Below are positions 33,637 to 45,701 of a DNA stretch of 64,000 bases, one piece after another. Both the position numbers and the translations under genes were made by a program. Within the stretch, counting starts at the first letter, position 1; each line of letters starts with the position of its first letter. Origin of the DNA: Populus alba (lineage: Eukaryota > Streptophyta > Magnoliopsida > Malpighiales > Salicaceae); NCBI RefSeq assembly GCF_005239225.2, contig NC_133288.1, positions 8,141,035 through 8,205,034 on the forward strand, read 5' to 3'. The notes under the pieces were generated by a model that searched no databases, was not told the origin of the DNA, and was given only the letters and a program-made list of their open reading frames with translations.

Positions 33637-35636
33637 ATGACCGTTATTTGTGAGGTAACCACTGTTGAGTATGGACTCGAATCTGAATCCTTGCAAATGA
33701 CCGAGGGAGACTGCCCTAGACCAAATGCCAGTGGGACACCGCTACTCATAGATGTCAGGTGCATAATAAATGACACTAGCAGATTGTTTTCACTCACTAA
33801 GTATCAGATAGATGAAGCAAAATTTGCTATGAAGTATGGGAGGGTTTTGCACCTTTTGAAAGTGCCAGTTTTGCCATCAGCTATAAAAGCCATGATACAT
33901 TTTTGGGATCCCGATTACCGACGCTTCACTTTCCAAAATGTTGACATGACACCTACCATTGAAGAGTATAGTGTGTTGACTGAATTCCCCAAAGATGCCT
34001 ACAAAGTGTACTTCCGCCAAAGAATCGACGACACCATGGATGAGCTTGCCGAATTGCTAGGGATCCCTCAACTAATACCATATAGAGAGAAAGATAACTC
34101 TAGGGGTCTTAGATGGAAACGGCTAGAGGAGTTGCTGATTGCTAAAAAAGCTAACCCGGATGCTAAATTAGAGAAACATAGAATATTGGCTTTGGGAATA
34201 TTTGGTTTGGTTCTATATCCCTCTACTACGGGAATTATCAGTTTGGAAGCTGCCAATTTGCTTGTGGAATATGAAAAGACAAAGATCAACCCGTGTGCTG
34301 CGATTTTGGCAGAAACCTTCTTATCTCTTAGTCATTGCAAGAAAACGGGTAAAGGTTCCATGAGGTGTTGTGTCTCTTTACTATTCATCTGGTTGTTAAG
34401 TCATATAGAAACGGAGACACCAATATTCAATAATTTATGGTGGTTTGACCAAAAGCCACTCGAGTTATTCGTATCAAAAGAGTGGGAGAGCTTTTCAGAA
34501 GATAATTGGAGGGTAAAATTGCAAAGGCTTCCATTAAGCCTTTTTAATTGGAAAGCTCCTTAGATGAGGAATATGACAAGCTTGATGAGTTGTGGAGAAA
34601 AGCCTTGGGTTCCATTAATTGGAGTAACGGGATATGTTAGTTACGCACCAGCGTTAGTTGCAAGGCAGCTTGGGGGTATACAAAGTGTTCCTAGGACAAT
34701 TGATATAGCTCAATTTACCGGGGTCTATAAAGGGGCCGCCATGGAAACGTTGGAAAGCATTAAGCAGGATTGGAACTCTTTGTTGTTGATAAAAAAGGAG
34801 AATGGATCAAGGAATCCCACAGTTAGTGAAAAGTATCCTGAATGGCGTGACAGAAGAGTCTCCGACATGGTAGCAATTTCAGAATCCATGGGCACCCGAA
34901 GAAAGAGGGTGAGTTGCGAAGAAGAACTAAGAGAGCAAGTAAAACGATTGCAAGCCGAGCTTAAAATGAAGGAGGATTTGAGACTATCATTAGAGCATCA
35001 GTTAGTCGAAGAAAAGCTATGAGGAAATTGGCTGAGGAAGAAAGGGACTCGTTTGGCCGAGATCAGATGAAAGCAATGAACGACTTAGAATCCCTAAAAG
35101 TCATCAATGAGGAGAAGACGCTTCAGGTGGAGAAGGCCTAGTATTGGAAGGAATTGACCGTCAAAACTCAAGCTGTGTCAAGCAAGCGTTTGACAGATCT
35201 GAAAGAACTCAAGAGCCCGTTAAAAGATGTTGAATTGGAATTGGTTAAATCCAAGAAGATGGTCAAAGCCACACAGAATTTGAAAACTGAACTCAATAGT
35301 AGTAAAATTGAAGCAAAAGCATTGAGGACTAAATTGGCAAAAGGAGAAGCAAAGGCCGAACAATTGCTAGAAAGTCAGAAAATGATGGAGAGTCACATTT
35401 AAATATTAGATACTACTAATAATTCTCTATCCAGAAACAACTTGATCCATACTGAAAGAATAAGGGAATTTCAAGAGCAAATTGACCGAGCTGCGACCGA
35501 GGCTAATTGGCTAAGAGTGGAGGCTCGTCAGGTTGGAGGGGACATCGCAAAGTATCGAGGGAGCATGAATAACACTGATATGTTTCTAAAAGCTATAGCT
35601 AATAGAGGCAGTGCCTTTCCCCCTGTAATAGATTAA
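33637..35636 (+). pseudogene. Extra ORF1 of Ogre-type element (plant-mobile-domain-like), broken
   Basis: Starts at ATG 33,637. The first 309 codons run to a TAG at 34,561, and the same frame continues to 35,022. A one-base frameshift near 35,010 then moves it into a frame that goes on to 35,636, with stops near 35,140 and 35,400. The segment HFWDPDYRRFTF...DMTPTIEEY (residues about 89-111) resembles the proteins (PMD-like / DUF7745) that Tat/Ogre elements carry ahead of gag. The last ~200 residues are rich in Glu, Lys and Leu heptads and probably form a coiled coil. The role of this ORF in the element is not established. It sits directly behind a predicted splice acceptor, which suggests translation from a spliced subgenomic mRNA. 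Confidence 0.75.
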
Positions 35637-35995
35637 GATGATCATTTGTTGTAATGAAATTTTTATGGGTTAAATAAGAAAGGCGAAGACCTTTATTTAT
35701 TATTATTTTTTCTTTCTTTTTCTCAAAATGTGTATTCAAGGCTGAAAGCTCATATGGTAAAAGGTTAAACAGATCTCCTCTCGGCATTGCAATAAGTATC
35801 AGATGTAGATCTGACCAAGCATCCAAAGAATAACGGTTGTTATGTCACCCTCCCATGAAATAATCCATGCCCATGTGTTGCATTTACATTCATGCATTTT
35901 TTAACATACACTTATGAACTGTCATAATGCTACACATCAGGTGAAATATAGGTCCCCCATTAAAACACACTCATAACACACTGTTGCGGAAAAAA
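35637..35995 (+). other. Spacer between ORF1 and gag
   Basis: About 360 bp with no frame; pyrimidine tracts near 35,700-35,720. A CAG/GTGAAAT site at about 35,939 could be a splice signal but is weak. Confidence 0.5.
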
Positions 35996-37369
35996 ATGGA
36001 AAATGAAGAGAGAGCTCAGTTAGAAACTCAACATAAAAAAGAGATGAAAAGCCTAAAGGAGGATGTAGCAAGGCTTACTAGTCTACTCGAGCAAGCTTTG
36101 AAATTCAAATATGGAGAAGGAACATCTTCTCAACCATCGTTCACAGCTCAATTCCAGCCAATGCCTACAACGTCTTTCATTTCGCCATCAGAACCTCATG
36201 ATGTTGCTCATTTCCTACCTGCTCAACCAGCATTCCCGATAAGGATTCCCCATATTATTCCAAGAGAAGAGGAGCCCCAAAGGGATAGAACGGTGGATGA
36301 GGATGGTCAGGAGAAACTAGCTACTTTAGAAGAAAGAATGAGGGTCATCGAAGGAAATAATTTGTATGACCCAGTAAAGGCTGCTGAAATGTGTTTAGTG
36401 CCTAATGTGGTTATTCCCAGGAAATTTAGTGTACCAGAGTTTGTCAAGTACACTGGAACTCAATGCCCGATAACCCATCTTAAAGCATATTGCAATAAGA
36501 TGGCGGAGGTGGTTCATGATGAGAAGTTATTGATCCATTTCTTCCAAGACAGTCTGAGTGATGCTGCTCTTGCCTGGTATATGCGTTTAGATAACACCAA
36601 GATTAAAGGTTGGAAGGACTTGGTGGATGCTTTTATTAAGCAATATAAGTTTAATATGGATGTTGCCCCAGATCGATCAAGTCTATAAGCTATGGAAAAG
36701 GGAAATAAAGAGTTTGTAAGAGAGTATGCCCAAAGATGGCGTGAGGCAGCTGCACAAGTTAACCCTCCATTGCTAGAGACGGAAATGATGGGTTTATTTT
36801 CCAACACTTTCAAAGCCCCGTATTTTGAGTACTTGGTTGGTAGTGTCGCACATAATTTTTCTGATTTGGTTTTCATAGCTGAAAGGATCGAACACGCTAT
36901 TCGAGCGAGAAGAATTGTAGATCCAATTGAAAAAAAAGGATTTGTTGGAAGGAAGAAAGAATAAAAAATTCATAATGTCGAGAGGGGAGGAAGAGGAAGG
37001 AAAGTCTACCAAGACAATTTTAACTTCAAAACCGTTACACCTACCCCTTCCATATCTAACATAAAATTTGCTTCACCTACTCACAACCAAAATAACCCCA
37101 CAAATAACCCAAACAACAATACCTACTGCCCAAGAAGAAATTTCTCAGAGGAACAAGTACAACTTCCGCCATTGTCTCTAACTCTCGCCGAAATGCATAA
37201 AAGGCTTCTGAGCATCGGCCAAATAGCACTTGTTCCTTTACCCCCTTTATAGCCACCATTCCCTGCTTGGTATAAACTTGATAAAAAATGTGAATACCAT
37301 GTCGGAGCCCCTGGTCATAACATTGATGAATGTATTGCATTGATTCAAAAAGGAAAATACTCCAACTGA
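35996..37369 (+). pseudogene. Gag of giant element, three in-frame stops
   Basis: The first ATG of the frame is at 35,996; the frame is open a little upstream from a TTG. An N-terminal coiled-coil stretch (KEMKSLKEDVARLTSLLEQA) is followed by the retrotransposon gag domain with YDPVKAAEMCLVPNVVIPRK and HFFQDSLSDAALAWYMRLD (about 36,360-36,900). Near the end is a zinc-knuckle-like CEYHVGAPGHNIDEC (about 37,291-37,335), the CxxHx4-5HxxxxC pattern of Tat elements. Stops lie at 36,686, 36,962 and 37,250 in one continuous frame. A shift at about 37,365 moves the frame to LIIKAGWIF, the usual continuation. The capsid protein would be truncated after 230 residues. Confidence 0.92.
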
Positions 37370-37499
37370 TAATCAAAGCGGGGTGGATTTTTCTTTTGAT
37401 GAACTTAATTCTTCCCGAATGTGATTAAGTTTGAGACTTTTACCAAATCACGCTTCAAGAAGGAGTCAATTAATAGCATTGGAGGTGGGAAAAAAGAGG

Positions 37500-38288
37500 G
37501 TATAAGAAGTTTGAAGGAGTCAAACAATGAATAGCTTGTAATGAGAAAATGTTGAAAACAAGTTGGGATCTCAAAATACCAGTCAACCCTGCAGTGAAAA
37601 CTGTCCACAGCAGGTAAGTTCTTCAACTTTCCTTCTTTTGCATGCATGCGTGAGTGACAGCATGTTGGGTCACTGGTTTGGACCAGTGACCCGACCCTTT
37701 TTTTTTACATGCAACATCAATAAAAAAATAAAAAATTTTAAAAAAATTAAAAAAAAAGTAAAAAAGATAAAAAAAAATATGTATGAATAAAAAATAATGT
37801 AAATTTATTGGTTTATTCACTGACGCCAGAGTTAGGAAACAAATACCGTTTGTATTTTATTTTATTTATTTATTCACTGCGCTAGAGTAGGAATAAAAAA
37901 TATTGATCTAATTTTTTCGTTGCTACGAATTTTTACCAACGCCAGAGTTGGAATTATTCGAGCTCGAATATTTGGCGCCAGAGTCAGGAATATTTAAACA
38001 AATCATCACAACATAAACTAATAAACATTTAGCAATTTAAGACAAAACGGCAATGCAGTCTGCCTTAGGCAGAACGTTTTAGGGGTGAAATATCTTCCCT
38101 TTTACGTAACCAAAGCCATAGAATCTCTGTTGACCAGTTAGGGTTCCTAGTGACCATAATACTAGGTTGGCGACTCCTCAAACAAGACTTTTTTCCCTAA
38201 AAGAACCGGATGCCAGAATCTGTTTCTTTTTCCATAATAATTCAAGAGAATTATTATTTTTAGGGCCGCCGCGATGTCAGGTGCGACA
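37500..38288 (+). mobile_element. Inserted LTR fragment between gag and protease
   Basis: From about 37,580 the sequence follows the second half of the giant element's own LTR type: a CAG/GTAAG donor (37,613), a hairpin GGGTCACTGGT/ACCAGTGACCC across TTGG (37,667-37,692), four degenerate CGCCAGAGTT units (37,820-38,000), the U5 block (38,054-38,179) and an LTR end GGTGCGACA at 38,288. It lacks U3 and TATA, so it is 5'-truncated. Its left edge is not sharp (between about 37,430 and 37,600). The pol frame resumes at 38,289. Confidence 0.75.
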
Positions 38289-39849
38289 GTCGATATCAAC
38301 CAACTGAAAGGGGTCCACCTAAAATGATCCTATCTAAGCCTCCAAATACTGCTAGCGGAAATTATAATGCTTTGCCTTATAATTATGGTTATTCCTTTTG
38401 TAGCCTGAGTCCTACCCCAGTTTTCAATGTCGAGGTAGGAGGACTCACCAGAAGTGGGAGATGCTTTACTCCCGAAGAGTTAGAAAACCATAAAAAGGAT
38501 AAAGGGAAGAATGTGGTAGCGATGGATGAGGTCAACAAACCAGTGAGCGATGAGGAGGCTAACGAGTTCTTGAAGCTAATGAAGCACAGTGAATACAGTG
38601 TGGTGGACCAGTTGAAAAAGACCCCCGCTAGAATCTCTCTATTATCATTAGTTTTGAGTTCGGAGTTGCATAGAAACACTCTCCAGAAAGTCCTTAACGA
38701 AGCATATGTTCCTCAAGATATCACACAGGATTTTATAGAACATTTGGTGGGAAGGATTCAAGCCACTAACTATCTCTACTTCACAGATGATGAACTAGAT
38801 CATGAAGGAACTGGTCACAATAAGTCGTTATATATCACTGTGAAATGTAAGGATTGTGTGATCGCCAAGGTGCTGATAGATAATGGTTCCGCTTTGAATG
38901 TGTTGCCAAGGCATGTGCTTGATAAAATGTCAGTTGATGTCTCTCATATGAAGCCAAGTACTATGACAGCTAGAGCATATGATGGTTCGCCAAGGCCGAT
39001 TATGGGAAATATTGATATTAAGCTCGTAATTGGCCCCCAACCATTCCAAGTAACTTTATAAGTGATGGATATCCATCCCACATACAGCATGTTGTTGGGA
39101 AGACCTTGGATCCACGCAGCACGAGCCGTTGCATCCTCATTACACCAACGGGTTAAGTTTATCATCAATGGAAACCTGGTGACAGTAAGGGTTGAAGAGG
39201 CTTTAGCTATGGTGAGAAACGTGTCGATTCCTTATATAGAGGCTGAAGAGAATAAAGATGGAAATCCATATGCATTTGAGGTAGTAAATGCTTAATACGT
39301 ACCTAAGAATACAGTGCGAAGGAAACCAGAGGTTTCTAAGGCTGCTAAATATTTTCTGAAGCATGGATTGCCATTCCAATATGACTCTATCACAGGAATG
39401 CCCGAGAGGATCAATGTAATAAAGATGAAATGTGCAGATCAGAGGTTTGGTTTAGGTTTTAAACCTAGAAAGGAAGATTTCAAGAGAGCGGTTGAGTTTA
39501 AAAGAGAAAGGAGGTTAGCTCGAATTGAAGGAAGGGAGCCTAATGAAGGTCGAATCCAAATCCCTCCAATTCAAGTAACATTCCCTCGACCTGCACAAGT
39601 GATCAATGCTGGGGGTGAAATTGAGAGGATGAGTAAAGAATTTAGCGGTGCTACCATCCATTATCTAGAAGAGATCAACAAACAAGAACCCCAAGGGGGT
39701 TTTGAAGACGAAGAGAGCCCTTATGAAGAACTACCCCAACTGACTGTGAGTGCTCTAGAGGATGGTCTACCTAAGTTTGTGAGAAGATTAACTGAAGGGG
39801 AAGAGTTGAACAATTGGGAAATTCAAGAAGTCCCAGTTATCTTTAAAAA
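38289..39849 (+). pseudogene. Protease-containing part of pol (exon before intron)
   Basis: One frame open from the end of the inserted LTR to the intron donor, broken by stops at 39,059 and 39,293. It contains the retroviral-type aspartic protease core VLIDNGSALNVLP (about 38,870-38,910; the usual active site is D-T/S-G, here D-N-G) and the later LLGRPWIHAA motif (about 39,090). The last part, rich in Lys/Arg and Pro, is a linker to RT. It ends with Lys codon bases AA at 39,849, completed by G after splicing. Read without splicing, the frame meets TAA at once, giving a Gag-Pro product; splicing would give Gag-Pro-Pol. Confidence 0.85.
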
Positions 39850-40075
39850 GTAAACATTTGTTGGTTGCTTGCTTTCTATTATTGCTGCATTTTGTTTGAA
39901 TAAATTTGCGTTGCCAGTAATCGTGGCTCAAAATATTGGCAACAAGATTTTGTTTTGAGCCCTTCTATCATTTCAAGTTTTAATGAGATCATGCTTTGTT
40001 TTTTTCCCTTCATCATGCCTTCTAGTTTCACCTATTTCATTATGCACTCATAACAAAGGCACTTTCTACTTTCAG
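39850..40075 (+). other. Ogre-type intron between protease and RT
   Basis: 226 bp, AAAAA/GTAAAC to ACTTTCAG/GGAATC, T-rich before the acceptor. Removing it joins the protease frame (phase 2) to GAATCT..., which is open into RT, so the frame is exactly kept. The unspliced reading ends at the TAA overlapping the donor. An intron at this place in pol is a known mark of Ogre elements. Confidence 0.8.
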
Positions 40076-43000
40076 GGAATCTAAAAGCGGGACAACAATA
40101 AACTTACAAACCCATTGCATTGAGAATAATTGGCCCAATTTTGATAAAACTATAACTTTAATGGATGAGGAAGAAGATGGTGAAGATGACATTGAGGAGT
40201 TCAAGAAGCTTATAAAACAATCTGAACATGCATGGGAGCTTGCAAAAGAGGAATTAGAATTAATAAATGTAAGTACCGAGCATGACAAAAAAGAGTTGAA
40301 AATAGGGATGTTGATCACTACAGCTATGAGGAGTGAGTTGGTCGCCCTTTTACGGGAGTATGTGGATATTTTTGCCTGGTCATACGCTGACATGCCCGTT
40401 TTGGATACTGAAATAGTAGTGCATAGGTTACCTTTGATTGAGGGTTGTCGTCCAGTCAAACAGAAGCTAAAAAGGACAAGACCTGATATATTGCTCAAGG
40501 TAAAAAAAGAGATAACAAGACAGTGGGATGCAGGTTTCTTGGAGGTAGTAGAATATTCTGAATGGGTGTCTAACATTGTTGCGGTTCCCAAGAAGAACAA
40601 TAAAATCAGGGTGTGCGTGGATTTCCGGGATTTGAATAAGGCAAGCCCGAAAGATGACTTTCCGCTACCGTATATAGACTTGTTGGTGGACAATGCTGCT
40701 AAGAGTTCCACTTACTCTTTCATGGATGGTCTCCGGCTATAATCAAATTAAAATGGTTGAAGCAAATAAGAGAAAGACAACATTTATCACCCCATGGGAA
40801 ACTTACTGTTACAAAGTAATGCCATTCGGATTGAAGAATGCTGGAGCAACGTACCAAAGGGCAATGGTAGCACTTTTTAATGATATGATGCACAAGGAAA
40901 TTGAGGTCTATGTGGATGACATGATCGCAAAGTCCAAAGATGAAGAAAGCCATACCCCAGCTCTGAGGAAATTGTTCGAGAGGTTGAGAAAATATCAGTT
41001 GAAATTGAATCCTGCAAAGTGTACATTCGGGGTGAAATCAGGAAAATTATTAGGATTTGTGGTGAGTAATAAAGGCATAGAAGTGGACCCTGACAAAGTA
41101 AAAGCCATACAAGACATGCCCGCTCCAAAGACCGAAAAGGAAGTTCGAGGCTTTTTGGGGCGCGTGAACTATATTGCTCGTTTTATCTCACAACTTACAG
41201 TGACATGTGAACCAATTTTTTGATTACTCCGAAAGAAGAATCCTGGAACATGGGATGAAGATTGCCAAAAAGCTTTTGATAAAATCAAACAGTACTTACA
41301 AAAACCACCATTGTTGGTTCCGCCTGTACACGAAAGGCCACTCATCCTATATTTAATTGTGACCGAATCAGCTATGGGTTGTGTGTTGGGGCAACAGAAT
41401 GAGTCAAGAAGAAAGGAGCAAGCCATCTACTATTTGAGTAAGAAGTTCACCGAGTGTGAATCCCGTTACAGTATGGTTGAGAAGTTATGTTGTAGTCTGG
41501 TGTGGAGTGCGAAGAGGTTGCGACAATATATATTATACTACACTACCTGGTTGATCTCAAGAATGGATCCACTGAAGTTTATCTTTGAAAAGCCATACAT
41601 GTTGAGTAGAATAGCCAGATGGCAAGTACTGCTAGCTGAGTATGACATCATCTACATGACAAGAAAATCAGTAAAAGGAAGCGCAATTGTGGATCATTTA
41701 GCCGATAATGCTATTGAGGATTACAAGCCATTGAACTTTGACTTTCCTGATGAAGATGTGCTAGTAACGGAAAATGAGGAGAAGAGTGGTTGGTGGGCTA
41801 TGTATTTTGACGGCGCAGTAAATGTATCGGGCAATGGGGCACGTGCTTTAATAATTTCCCCAGAAGGAAAGCAATATCCTATCTCAGTAAAGTTGCACTT
41901 TAGCTGTACAAACAACACATCTGAGTATGAAGCTTGCATCCATGGATTGGAAGCTGCGTTATAGATGAATGTGGGGAAATTAGAAGTATATGGAGACTCA
42001 ATGCTAATAATCTGTTAGGTAAAAGGTGAATGGCAGACAAGGGATGAAAAATTGAGACCATACCAGGAATACCTCTCTAAATTGGCTGAAAGCTTTGATG
42101 AAATAGAATTTACTCATTTGAGGAGAGACAAAAATCAGTTTGTCGATGCGTTAGCTACCTTAGCTTCTATGGCTATAATTGATTGTGGTGCCAAAATTCA
42201 GCCTGTAAGCATCGAGATCAGAAATTCTCCCTCGCATTGTTGTTTAATAGAAGAAGAAACAAACAAAGACCCATGGTACATGGATATAAAAAGATTCATC
42301 CGGCATCAAGAGTACCCGTCGGGAGCCTCGAAGATAGATAAAAGGAACTTGAGAAGAATGGCCATGGAATACTACATAGATGGGGAGATTTTGTATAAAA
42401 GGTCATTTGATGGGACTTTATTGAGATGTTTGAGTGATCTGGAAGCCAACATGGCCCTACAAGAAGTGCACGGAAGAATTTGTGCTACCCACACAAATGG
42501 ACACATGATGGCTAGGCATATGCAAAGAGCAGGTTATTTTTGGCTGACCATGGAGAAGGATTGCATAAATTATGTCTGAAGTTGCCATAAATGTTAAGTG
42601 TATAGCGACAAAGTCAATGCGCCTCCTACACCCTTATTTAATATGGTATCTCCTTGGCCCTTTGCAATGTGGGGAATAGATGTGATTGGGCCTATTAATC
42701 CAAAAGCCAGTAACGGACATCGTTTTATCCTTGTTGTGATTGATTACTTCACCAAATGGGTAAAGGCTTACTTATATGCCCATGTGACTCAGAAAGTAGT
42801 CAAGCGGTTCATCGAGAAAGATCTAATCTGCAGATATGGTGTACCTGAGAGAGTAGTGATTGATAATGCTCAAAACTTTAATGAAAAGATGATAGCGGAG
42901 ATATGCACAAAGTGGAAGATCAAGCATTCCAACTCGTCCCCTTACAGACCCAAGATGAACGGCACTGTAGAAGCTGCTAATAAAAATATAAAGAAGATTG

Positions 43001-43521
43001 TTCAAAAAATGGTGATTACTTACAAGGATTGGCATGAATGGCTTCCTTATGCTCTCCATGCATATCGAATAGCAGTGAGGACATCAACCGGGGCTACACC
43101 ATACTCTTTAGGATATGGAATGGAGGCAGTGGTACCATTGGAAGTAGAAATTCCCTCTTTAAGGGTCCTCATGGAATCTGGACTCGAGGAATCTGATTGG
43201 GTCAAGCTACGATACAAACAGCTAAATATGATCAGCGAGAGAAGGTTAGCAGCAATTTGTCACCACCAGTTGTATCAAAGAAGGATGGCTAAGGCGTATG
43301 ACCGAAAAGTTCAACCAAGAGAATTAAAAAAAGGAGATTTAGTATTGAGGAAAGTTCTATCACTACCAGGAGAAGATCGCAGTAAATGGACGCCCAATTA
43401 TGAAGGACCCTACGTAGTGAAGAAGGCATTTTCAGGAGGGGCATTGATACTAACAAGAATGGATGGGGAGGATGTAGTTAGGCCTGTGAACTCTGATTCT
43501 ATAAAGAAATATTATCCATGA
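40076..43521 (+). pseudogene. RT, RNase H, second RNase H and integrase, broken
   Basis: Frame open from the acceptor to about 40,735. There a 2-base loss in the MDG-SGYNQ motif shifts it, and the second frame continues to 43,521 with stops at 41,221, 41,962, 42,016, 42,577 and 42,595. Reverse transcriptase (40,560-41,000) has VCVDFRDLNKASPKD, MPFGLKNAGATYQR and the intact catalytic YVDD. The first RNase H (41,300-41,700) has Glu where relatives have the first Asp (VTESAMG). The second, additional RNase H (41,790-42,170) keeps D (YFDGA), E (SEYEA), D (YGDS) and D (FVDAL). Integrase has the zinc finger (42,460-42,600) and the DDE core GIDVIGP, VIDNAQNF, NGTVEAANK. No chromodomain follows, as in the Tat lineage. 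Two stops hit the zinc finger. Confidence 0.93.
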
Positions 43522-45701
43522 TGTATAAGTCTTTATCAAATCAATAAAATAAGATTTAGGCCAATTATTTCTCTTTGCAATATTTTTCATAAGGGGTGCC
43601 TGTAAAAAAAAGAAATCCAAAAATATGCCCTTACAACTTCGCATGATCTCATAGACATAATTGATCTCTTTTACCAAAATCCATTTCCCTATTGGAGTTT
43701 TTGAAATATTGATCTAGCATTTTGATTTCAAAAATAAATTGATGTTCATTCAAAAATGATATTTTTCACATTCTACTTATAGAATGACAATTGAATCAAG
43801 CAACTCCATCATTGAGGTGACTAAATTATAAACCAAAAGAAAAAAAAGAAAAAAAAAAGAAAAAAGAAATGAATAAACACCCTTACCCCATGACTCTTGA
43901 ATTATGTGTTTTTAAATGTATGAATAATGGTATGTAGTAAACTTGTTACTCATGGCTCATGAAATGCATCTTTGCAAAGACCAAAACATCATATTGGATG
44001 AGGTCAAAGTTTATTGATCTTAACTGCTTGTGCTTGAAATGAGGAAAGACCATCTTTGTATTCCTTTCACGTTCTGAAATAAGTACATCCCTTGCTATCC
44101 CCTTTTAAGCCTGAATAATTTTTCTTTCATGAAAAAAAATCTCTACTAGGATCACACCCCACACTGGGGGCCAAGAGAAAATTTCAATAAGAAAAGAGAA
44201 AAAGCTGCAAGAAAGCCAAAAAAGGCATAAGATCTCAAGAAACTCAAATGCTAGGGTCATGCCCAAATCACTAGAAAAAGTGACATCCAAGATAAAGTGA
44301 GTATGCCCTAGCAAAGCAATAAAAAAAAAGAAGCAGCAAATCAAAGAAGTGCGGCAAAAGAAAATAGAAATGACTTCAAGAGTCAAATTGTTGATAGTGA
44401 TCCTTAGTCTTTGAAACCCTGAAACACTCTTTAAGCCTTATGAATCATTTTCTTTCATAACCAAGAACCACAGTCTACGTTACGTCCCTGTAAAAGTCCT
44501 TTCTAATCAAGCAAGCAAGTAACCTAGAATAATAAACAATGCTCTCAAAATGCAAAGAATACTTTTTCATAAGATTCATGACATCAAGAATAAACGATTC
44601 ATTATTATTCATGCTGATAAAAATAAATGTTCAGAAAGAGACAAGTTTTTCTCATACAAAACCTCGAGTTTTTTCTCGAGCCCTCCACTTTGAAAACCTA
44701 TAAAAACAAAAAAGGTCATCTCATGATGTATTTTCACCAAAGACCCCATTGCCAAACACAAGAACAAATAATCTCTTTTCTAAGAAAGAAAATAACCAAG
44801 GAGTTGTAAGATTTCAAAAGCAAATTGTTTGACTCACATTGAAATAATTTTTGTTTTCAAAATGCAAGATCAAGATTACCATTATTTGTCTAAGTTGCTG
44901 ACAGAGCACACTTAGAGGCTATGACCAATACAAGGGCACAGCATTGTGTTTAAAGAAAATCTATCTCTTCCAGAAAAAGATAGGAACATTTCCTATAAGA
45001 AGACAAGGGGGCATTTTGGTTTATGAAAGACAGCTTAATCCTTTCAGCAAGTGATACCGAATGTTTTTAGCAGTGAAACAAAGGGTAATGAATAATCCTC
45101 TCAAATTATTTGACGAGATAGAAAATCTCTAGCAAGCAAGTGGGTCACGATGGGCACCACAAAAGCTGAGTTGTGCAAACGAATATGGAAATAGACTTAT
45201 ATGGGCCAACTCGAGTGGGCTAGAAGCCAAGCGACAAAGATGACATAAATCAGAGGTAGCAAGTCCTCATCAGTCAAGCAACAAGAAGACTATGAAGAAA
45301 TGGGGGCCTATATTTCAAATCAAGTAAAGATGCATGCATATCATCTAAACTTTGAGACAGTGGACAATGAGTTTTGCAAATTTCATATGAGAAAATTCCA
45401 ATGAAATCCATCAAGTGGAAGGCCAACTTGAAATGGCCAAAGATCAAAATTGCTGTTGAAAATTTTTCATTTTTGAGAAATTTTTCAACCTGGCAGGCTG
45501 CCCGTGAGAATTAGGCCACCAGAAAAATCTCTGTATTTTTCCACCACCTTTCATTTTTCATTCCTAAGGTAGTGCATTTCCTACCTTACCTCCTTTTAAG
45601 TACGCTTTTGAGCCCTCATTTCCTTTTCAGCGTACCTTCGAGCCCTCATTTCCTTCGAGATTCCACCTCTTGAATAGTGCGCCTTCGAGCCCTATCATGA
45701 C
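43522..45701 (+). other. Long 3' noncoding region of giant element, first part
   Basis: About 2.2 kb with no supported ORF in either direction. The end carries three copies of a word close to CTTCGAGCCCTCATTTCC (about 45,607-45,690). Long regions of this kind between integrase and PPT are usual in Ogre-like elements. Confidence 0.65.

Noticed and set aside
44105..44386. Antisense ORF in the 3' region of the giant element
   Set aside because: Some Tat elements have antisense ORFs there, but this one is short, rich in Phe/Leu from A-rich plus-strand sequence, and without a motif.
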